Source of the DNA: Nitrospira sp.
GTDB taxonomy: Bacteria > Nitrospirota > Nitrospiria > Nitrospirales > Nitrospiraceae
Assembly (NCBI GenBank): GCA_024760545.1
Contig: CP060501.1
Coordinates: 2,145,501 to 2,209,500 of the forward strand
Reading direction: 5' to 3'
DNA: 64,000 nt
The position numbers and the translations under genes are program-made. This document shows, piece after piece, positions 55,443-64,000 of this stretch. Under the pieces are notes generated by a model. It was not told the DNA's origin. It ran no database searches and was given only the letters and a program-made list of their open reading frames with translations. Each line of letters starts with the position of its first letter. The first letter of the stretch is position 1.

Positions 55443-56987
55443 TCAGACCGCGGTTCCCATACGGGATTCGTCGACGAAAGTCTCGGTGGAATCGTCGATA
55501 GCCCGACCCTGACGGCCTTTCGCGGGTAAAATGTACAGCTGTTTCGCGTCGACCTTGTCTTTCTTCTCCGGCGGCGGCGACATTTCGTAGACGACCGGAC
55601 GGCGATGATCCGCCATCTGCAACTCAGGATTGTAAACGCTGTTGAACTTCCACAGCATCTTGATGAAGTTGGTCTGTCCCCGCATCAAATGCCCTGCCGC
55701 AATCTTGGCCGTGCCCTTGAGCGCAACCCAGCCGAGATGCTTCTTGTTCAAGACTTGTTGGGTCTTGACCAGTTCCGCGTAAAAATCAGCAAGCGGCATC
55801 TTGGTCGGCATCACGGCATGCTGAATATCGAACAGACGGTAATCCCGCGTGTGGAGCTTGCGGGATTCCGTGACCCAGCTCTCAGTACCGGGATACGGGG
55901 TGTTGACGCTGATATTCACGATCTCCGGAATATCCAAACACCACTGCCGCACGACCTCGAACCGCTCCCGATCCCAATCGGGATCGGCGATGAGATTGAT
56001 GGCGACGGTGATCCCAAGAGAGCGGGCGAATTCGAGCGCCTCGAAGTTTCTGCCCAACGAGATGCGCTTGCGATGCATCTTGAGGCCTTCCGCATCGATC
56101 GCCTCCACACCCAGGAACATGTACTGGAGCCCGAGCGTCTTCCAGAATTGAAAGACTTCTTTGTTGCGCAGCAAGACATCGCCACGCGTCTCCATGTAAT
56201 ACTGTTTCTTGATCCCTCGCCGCGCCACCGCTTCGCCGATCTCCATTCCCTGCTTGGCTTGGATAAAGGCCACGTCGTCGACCAGGAAGATGCCCGGTTC
56301 TTGAACCTGCTCCAGCTCCTCCACAGCCTTTTCCGTGCTGACCGTTCGATAGCTGCGGCCATAAAAAGTCCAGGCGCTACAGAAGGAACAATCCCACGGG
56401 CAGCCCCGCGCGAATTCGACCGAGGCGCAGGGGTCCAACACACCAATAAAATATTTGTGGCGGTTTCGAAGCAGATCACGCGCAGGACGGATATCGTCCA
56501 AATTTTCAATAAATTGTGCGGGAGGTCCTTCGCCATCAAGTGTCACAACCCCCGGCACTTTTGTGATCGCCTTACGATCCTGCTCCACCGCCATCAACAG
56601 TTTGGGAGCTGCGACTTCCCCTTCGCCTTTGAGCACACAATCGATGGCGCCGTTGCCGTGCTCCAAAAAATCTTTCGCCACGAACGAGGCGCTATGGCCC
56701 CCGACAAAGACGAACGAATTCGGCAGTTCCTGCTTGGTCAGCTTCGCCAGATCCACGATCTCCGGAACATTCGCCAGGTAATTGCAGCCGAACGCAACGG
56801 CGTCTGGCTTCCACGTTCTGATCAGCGCCTGATAGTCTTTCCACGTATCCGCCTGCAAGTCGATCAAACGGACATCGTGTCCCGCTTGGCGGCACGCCTG
56901 AGCCACCATTTCAAGTCCAAGGGGCTCCAGACGAAGATAAATCTTTGTGTACATGAGCGGACCGGGATGGACTGCGAGGAACTTCAT
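55443..56987 (-). CDS. hpnR: Hopanoid C-3 methylase (B12-binding radical SAM)
   Basis: Radical SAM methyltransferase of 514 residues that adds a methyl group at C-3 of hopanoids. The N-terminal cobalamin-binding domain begins MKFLAVHPGPLMYTKIYLRLEPLGLE, a wording close to HpnR. The [4Fe-4S] motif CPWDCSFC lies near residue 197, after ARG, and VSTEKAVEELEQV, YMFLGVEAIDAEGLKMHRKRISLGR complete the barrel. No other hopanoid gene (shc, hpnP) is close. It is convergent with the second large lipoprotein. 3-Methylhopanoids are a recognised lipid marker in some aerobic bacteria. Confidence 0.88.
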   Translation of the reverse strand: MKFLAVHPGPLMYTKIYLRLEPLGLEMVAQACRQAGHDVRLIDLQADTWKDYQALIRTWKPDAVAFGCNYLANVPEIVDLAKLTKQELPNSFVFVGGHSASFVAKDFLEHGNGAIDCVLKGEGEVAAPKLLMAVEQDRKAITKVPGVVTLDGEGPPAQFIENLDDIRPARDLLRNRHKYFIGVLDPCASVEFARGCPWDCSFCSAWTFYGRSYRTVSTEKAVEELEQVQEPGIFLVDDVAFIQAKQGMEIGEAVARRGIKKQYYMETRGDVLLRNKEVFQFWKTLGLQYMFLGVEAIDAEGLKMHRKRISLGRNFEALEFARSLGITVAINLIADPDWDRERFEVVRQWCLDIPEIVNISVNTPYPGTESWVTESRKLHTRDYRLFDIQHAVMPTKMPLADFYAELVKTQQVLNKKHLGWVALKGTAKIAAGHLMRGQTNFIKMLWKFNSVYNPELQMADHRRPVVYEMSPPPEKKDKVDAKQLYILPAKGRQGRAIDDSTETFVDESRMGTAV

Positions 56988-57210
56988 GACCCCAAACCTC
57001 CTGATCTATGGCACGCTGAGCCGGAACACACTGGTCTGGAATTCGAGCGGCGAGACCGGCCCACCTGGTTATTCGTGACGTAATACTCGACGCGGGGACG
57101 GATTTTGACAGAATGGAGCCTGAGGTGCAACCTTTTAGCGCCGGCCCATCAAGGATTGAACTGACCGAGGACATCTGGTATTTGCTCGGTCTGGTGCTTA
57201 CCATACCGGC

Positions 57211-57549
57211 ATGCTGCCTCCTGAGCGCACCATTCGTCAGCGCATGGTCGATCTCCTGACCGAGGCTCCGCTGACCACCGAGCAGCTAGCCCGGATGCTG
57301 GGTATTCCGGAACGGCAGGTAGAGGAGCACTTGGTTCATGTGGTAAAAACGGTGTCTCGGGACCGCTCACGACGGTTTGTCCTCGAGCCGTCCATTTGCT
57401 TAGATTGTGGATTCATGTTCCGTGATCGAACAAGATTGACACGACCAAGCCGCTGCCCACAGTGCCGCAGCGAAGGGATTTCCTCTCCTCGCTATCGCAT
57501 TGATACACTCACATCACGCCGGAGAGATGCCGGGAAAGGACAACCATGA
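57211..57549 (+). CDS. Small winged-helix/zinc-ribbon regulator candidate
   Basis: A 112-residue protein. Residues 10-55 look like a helix-turn-helix (QRMVDLLTEAPLTTEQLARMLGI, PERQVEEHLVHVVKTV). A zinc ribbon follows with four Cys (ICLDCGFMFRDRT near residue 64 and CPQCRSE near residue 83). This matches a widespread family of predicted transcriptional regulators. No target gene is evident; the next gene (TPR lipoprotein) overlaps it by four bases, so the two are cotranscribed. The ATG at 57211 lacks a clear ribosome site. Confidence 0.75.
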   Translation: MLPPERTIRQRMVDLLTEAPLTTEQLARMLGIPERQVEEHLVHVVKTVSRDRSRRFVLEPSICLDCGFMFRDRTRLTRPSRCPQCRSEGISSPRYRIDTLTSRRRDAGKGQP

Positions 57550-57767
57550 CGACAGCACGACTCGTACTCTGTGCCCTCTGCTTGACACTGCTCAGCTGTT
57601 CCGATCAGAAAGCCAAGGAACTGTTCGAAACTGCCGCCTTCGAAGAGGCTCAAAGTAATCCAGCCCACGCCAAGCAGCTCTACCAAGAACTGGTGAATCT
57701 CTATCCAACCACCAGAGAAGCCGAAATTGCTCGCTCCCGGATTGCGGATCTCAACAGCAGGCAATAG
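57546..57767 (+). CDS. Small lipoprotein with a TPR-like motif
   Basis: A 73-residue lipoprotein. The leader ends TLLSC (Cys18), so it should be lipid-anchored. The remainder, KAKELFETAAFEEAQSNPAHAKQLYQEL followed by YPTTREAEIARSRIADL, resembles one TPR unit plus part of another, as in BamD/YfiO-like proteins. Too short to assign a role. The ATG overlaps the stop of the zinc-ribbon gene. Confidence 0.75.
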   Translation: MTTARLVLCALCLTLLSCSDQKAKELFETAAFEEAQSNPAHAKQLYQELVNLYPTTREAEIARSRIADLNSRQ

Positions 57768-57955
57768 ACGCTGTCGCGTGTACGTATCAGCTTGACTCGC
57801 TCGAGCATCCGACCGCGCTCTTTCAATAGCTTACGCACGACGCCCTACCTTTGCCGCTCTCACGCCCACCTTTGGTGGCATAGCGAATCCTCTCTCTTCG
57901 ACTAGATTTGAGAAGGAACAACGATCTGAAAATGATCACCTAGCCAGGAGAGGGC

Positions 57956-58315
57956 ATGATGAAAACATACGCGATCCGCAAGAAGCTACGGACCCACGTT
58001 CAATGTCAGTTCTGCTATTTCTGCGACGGCGCACTTGCCAATGGAATTGTCTGGGACCTCTCGGAAGCAGGCTGGCGTTCGACGGGAGAGCGTCCCATAC
58101 CCGTTGGGTCCGAGACGACCGTCTACATCACCCTGAGTAATGGAAACAAGATTCTCATCGATACTGCTGTGGTGCGCTGGTCTGAGGGGCGCGAGGCGGG
58201 ATGGGAAATTACGCGGATGGATGAAGCCAGCCGGGCCCGCCTGATGGATTTCATCGAACAGTTCAAAGCGGCTGACGTGACCTCGAAAACATCGGACAAG
58301 GTGCGTCGACACTAG
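57956..58315 (+). CDS. PilZ domain protein
   Basis: A 119-residue PilZ protein. The first motif is RKKLRTHVQC near residue 8 and the second is DLSEAGWRSTGE near residue 38, giving the RxxxR and DxSxxG c-di-GMP contacts. ATG 57956 has AGGAGAGGG upstream. Like the other stand-alone PilZ protein at 37.5 kb it carries no other domain. A c-di-GMP adaptor role is likely, but no partner is adjacent. Confidence 0.88.
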   Translation: MMKTYAIRKKLRTHVQCQFCYFCDGALANGIVWDLSEAGWRSTGERPIPVGSETTVYITLSNGNKILIDTAVVRWSEGREAGWEITRMDEASRARLMDFIEQFKAADVTSKTSDKVRRH

Positions 58316-58336
58316 CCATCAGCTACATTGACGGTG

Positions 58337-59173
58337 TCAGGACTTAACGGATATGTATGGGCTTGGTCGAGGAAACCACGGAAAGAAAGCATTGGTCGTC
58401 GCCTGATAGGCTTTATATTCTTCTCCTCGACTTGAAAGCGCCTGCCGTTCCGCCCGTGGAATGCCCGTAATCTTGAGAAGGGCCAACCCCATACCGATCG
58501 GGCCGATCAATGTGAATACCCACCCGGGCGCTCCCAAAGTCATCACAACATACGAGCACCAGTGGAGCCATTCAAAAAAATAATTCGGATGGCGTGAGTA
58601 GTTCCAGAGGCCTTCTCGACAGACGCGGCCTTGATTTCTCGGATCGGCACGGAAGTGCGCGAGTTGCCGGTCGGCTCTCGCTTCACCGGCTACGGCCACT
58701 CCCCAGATCAGCAAACCGATGAGCTCGACCAAGGCGGAGGGAGGCCGGGGATTCCACATCAGCACCAGAAATGGGAGTGAAAACGCCGCCACAGCCAGCG
58801 CTTGCAGGAGAAAGTAGGCGAGCATTTTCGCCGACTCTGACTCACCCCATTCCTCACGCAGTCGACGATACCGAGCATCTTCCTGTTTCCCAATCACACG
58901 ATTGAACAGAATGTGGAGCGCGAGCCGTCCCGCATAGAGCGTCACCAGCATCACCGTGAGGAATATACGATCGGTGCCGCCGCCCGCCTGTGAGGCATAC
59001 CATAGGACGGTGAGAATGAGCCCTACACACCACCCGACGTCCCCGATCGCCGCGTTCCTTGTTTTCCGCTGCACGGCCCATAACAGGGTCATGACGATCG
59101 TCATGACCAGATAGGCTGCCAGCACAAGTGGCAACGGATCCGATACGAACATCCCATTTTCTGGTTCCATCAT
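58337..59173 (-). CDS. DUF1295 / steroid-reductase-like membrane protein
   Basis: A 278-residue polytopic protein with about six membrane helices, including VLAAYLVMTIVMTLLWAV and LVELIGLLIWGVAVAGE. The family motif is GLWNYSRHPNYFFEWLHW near residue 195, in the NADPH-binding half of steroid 5-alpha-reductase-like proteins. DUF1295 members are usually of unknown substrate. The start is ATG 59173 (GTG 59176 is open). It ends 22 bases from the convergent PilZ gene stop and lies 10 bases after the reductase gene upstream. Confidence 0.85.
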   Translation of the reverse strand: MMEPENGMFVSDPLPLVLAAYLVMTIVMTLLWAVQRKTRNAAIGDVGWCVGLILTVLWYASQAGGGTDRIFLTVMLVTLYAGRLALHILFNRVIGKQEDARYRRLREEWGESESAKMLAYFLLQALAVAAFSLPFLVLMWNPRPPSALVELIGLLIWGVAVAGEARADRQLAHFRADPRNQGRVCREGLWNYSRHPNYFFEWLHWCSYVVMTLGAPGWVFTLIGPIGMGLALLKITGIPRAERQALSSRGEEYKAYQATTNAFFPWFPRPSPYISVKS

Positions 59174-59183
59174 CACCTACGCT

Positions 59184-60065
59184 TTACGACAGACTGGCCT
59201 CATAATCCCACAAGTCCGTGCCTCGACGCACCCTGCCATCCAGCCAACTTCGGAACCCTGGAATGGGAAACGATAAGACCGCCTGGATCTTCTCGCAGTT
59301 CAACGAAAGGTCGGCAGGGCGCGGCGCGCCGGTATGAACACGTGCGGAGCCTTCCACAAGCCGGCCTTGCAGTTCCGGATACCATGGCAACAGCGCCTGC
59401 CCTATTTCCCAGCGAGACAGTCGTTCCCGGCCACCAAGATGATAGAGACCCGGTGCGTCGGCTCCGGTCAACTCCCAGATGGCACGTGCAATAGCGCCCG
59501 CAGGGAGCGGACAGCGAAACTCATCGCGATAGAGCGTCATGGTCTTGCCGCTCTTGGCTCCTTGGGACATATCTTCGACAAAACTTCGATCGCCATGCGG
59601 CGAGGTTCCTGCCGTCAGGACGATCCGAACTACCGTGTGCCGAGGATTCTGCAATACCAGCTGTTCTGCTTCAAGCTTCGTTTTGCCATAGAAATTGATC
59701 GGCGTGGGGTCGTCGTTCTCCCGATACCAGCCTTGTCGACCATCGAAGACTTCGCCACTCGACAGGAAAATAAAGGGAATGTTCTTGGAAAGATGCGCGA
59801 GACGCACCGTGGCTTCCACATTGATGCGTCGAGCAAGGTGAGGGTTTTGTTCGCAGTCCTTTGTTCGGCTCAAGGCCGCACAATGGATGACTGCCGTGGG
59901 CTTCAGAAGCCGCCAAGCTTCCTCGACAGCGGCGTGATCCGTGAGATCGAGGTCGCCGCGAGCGACCCCATGCACATCCCAGCCGGGCGCCCATCGAGAA
60001 GCGGTCCCCATGAAATATCGCCCGATCAATCCTGCCGCCCCGGTGATGAGGACACGCGGCTTCAT
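59184..60065 (-). CDS. RmlD-like NAD-dependent sugar-nucleotide reductase
   Basis: A short-chain epimerase/dehydratase protein of 293 residues. The Rossmann start is VLITGAAGLIGRYFMG, with DLDLTDHAAVEEAWRLLKPTAVIHCAALS and, later, the catalytic INFYGKTKLEAE (YxxxK). It is closest to dTDP-4-dehydrorhamnose reductase-type proteins but no rmlABC genes are present, so the substrate is uncertain. The ATG at 60065 is used; the open frame reaches 60086. It is probably the first gene of a unit with the DUF1295 gene. Confidence 0.88.
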   Translation of the reverse strand: MKPRVLITGAAGLIGRYFMGTASRWAPGWDVHGVARGDLDLTDHAAVEEAWRLLKPTAVIHCAALSRTKDCEQNPHLARRINVEATVRLAHLSKNIPFIFLSSGEVFDGRQGWYRENDDPTPINFYGKTKLEAEQLVLQNPRHTVVRIVLTAGTSPHGDRSFVEDMSQGAKSGKTMTLYRDEFRCPLPAGAIARAIWELTGADAPGLYHLGGRERLSRWEIGQALLPWYPELQGRLVEGSARVHTGAPRPADLSLNCEKIQAVLSFPIPGFRSWLDGRVRRGTDLWDYEASLS

Positions 60066-60361
60066 GAAGATTCCATCGGAAAACATCGCGTTCGCAGAGA
60101 GTCTCTCACGTGATCCCTTTCGATGAACCGCCCCTTGTCTATCAACAGAGATGCACCATGGAGGTGCACAAGACTCAAGAGAGGGAGGATTCTACGATTT
60201 CACACGGCCGGTTTGGAAGATACTGCGAATGAAGCAGATTGAGGGGAAGATGGAGTTCACGTCGTGATGACCATGGCTGCCTCTATGGACTCGTGGACCG
60301 GCTGCAATTGCAGAAATGTACACGATGCTACTCGATGTCACTTCATATCTGCAGTCTCTTC
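60066..60361. other. Intergenic region upstream of the reductase gene
   Basis: About 296 bases between the reductase start and the sensor-kinase stop. It should hold the promoter of the reductase-DUF1295 pair. A small hairpin TGCACC/GGTGCA around 60151-60167 is weak. No gene or terminator was recognised. Confidence 0.4.

Positions 60362-64000
<3,639 letters not shown>

Noticed and set aside
55605-57083. A 492-codon open frame on the plus strand, antisense to hpnR
   Set aside because: The minus strand encodes an intact HpnR with cofactor motifs. The antisense product is rich in Arg, His and Leu and has no family features, as expected for a mirror frame in GC-rich DNA.

Overview
This 64 kb window is a chromosomal stretch of a Gram-negative bacterium. 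The mix of gene families suggests the phylum Nitrospirota (Nitrospira-like): a hopanoid C-3 methylase, an ApgM-type enzyme in the threonine cluster, TraT-like envelope proteins and many PilZ proteins. That lineage call is an impression from gene content and was not tested. I see no rRNA, tRNA, CRISPR array, complete transposon or prophage. Most of the window is ordinary, densely packed core metabolism and information processing.

Layout. 1-6443 (minus): an aspartate-family operon read alaC-like aminotransferase, hom, thrC, apgM-like, lysC, then cimA, which runs off the left edge. 6733-12644 (plus): pdxJ, nnr, tsaE, a LapA-domain protein and mutS, several overlapping by 4-8 bases, closed by a terminator. 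12730-13955 (minus): two secreted proteins of unknown function. 14259-24243 (minus): the translation/RNA operon rimP, nusA, infB, ylxP-like, rbfA, truB, rpsO, pnp and an M16 peptidase. A strong intrinsic terminator sits ten bases before the rimP start. 24323-26403 (minus): D-amino-acid transaminase, chagasin-like inhibitor, Rieske protein and a DUF192 protein. 26623-28627: ferredoxin, cupredoxin and CBS-domain proteins. 28812-31097: a BcsA-like glycosyltransferase with two PilZ-like segments but no other cellulose genes. 31145-37908: a MEKHLA protein, leuCD, corA, cysQ, an aminotransferase and a PilZ protein. 38074-46511: msrA, a LOG-like protein, a TPR protein, tldDE, a cupin and small proteins.

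46656-49295 is the least ordinary stretch. It holds an unrecognised gene with a degenerate phosphatase-like loop, a pseudogene (premature TGA plus a truncation ending at a REP-like palindrome), and two adjacent genes that each carry an R-N-x(3-4)-H motif like HEPN nucleases. It looks like an eroded accessory island. 49453-55369 is a divergent locus of two tandem TraT-like proteins and two tandem paralogous large lipoproteins sharing conserved blocks. It is the best candidate in the window for an undescribed envelope system.

55443-64000 carries hpnR (hopanoid C-3 methylase), a small zinc-ribbon regulator, a small TPR lipoprotein, a third PilZ protein, a DUF1295 membrane protein, an RmlD-like reductase and a large hybrid sensor kinase cut by the right edge. 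Cyclic-di-GMP is a recurring theme: the glycosyltransferase and two stand-alone proteins carry PilZ-like domains, although no GGDEF or EAL enzyme is present here.
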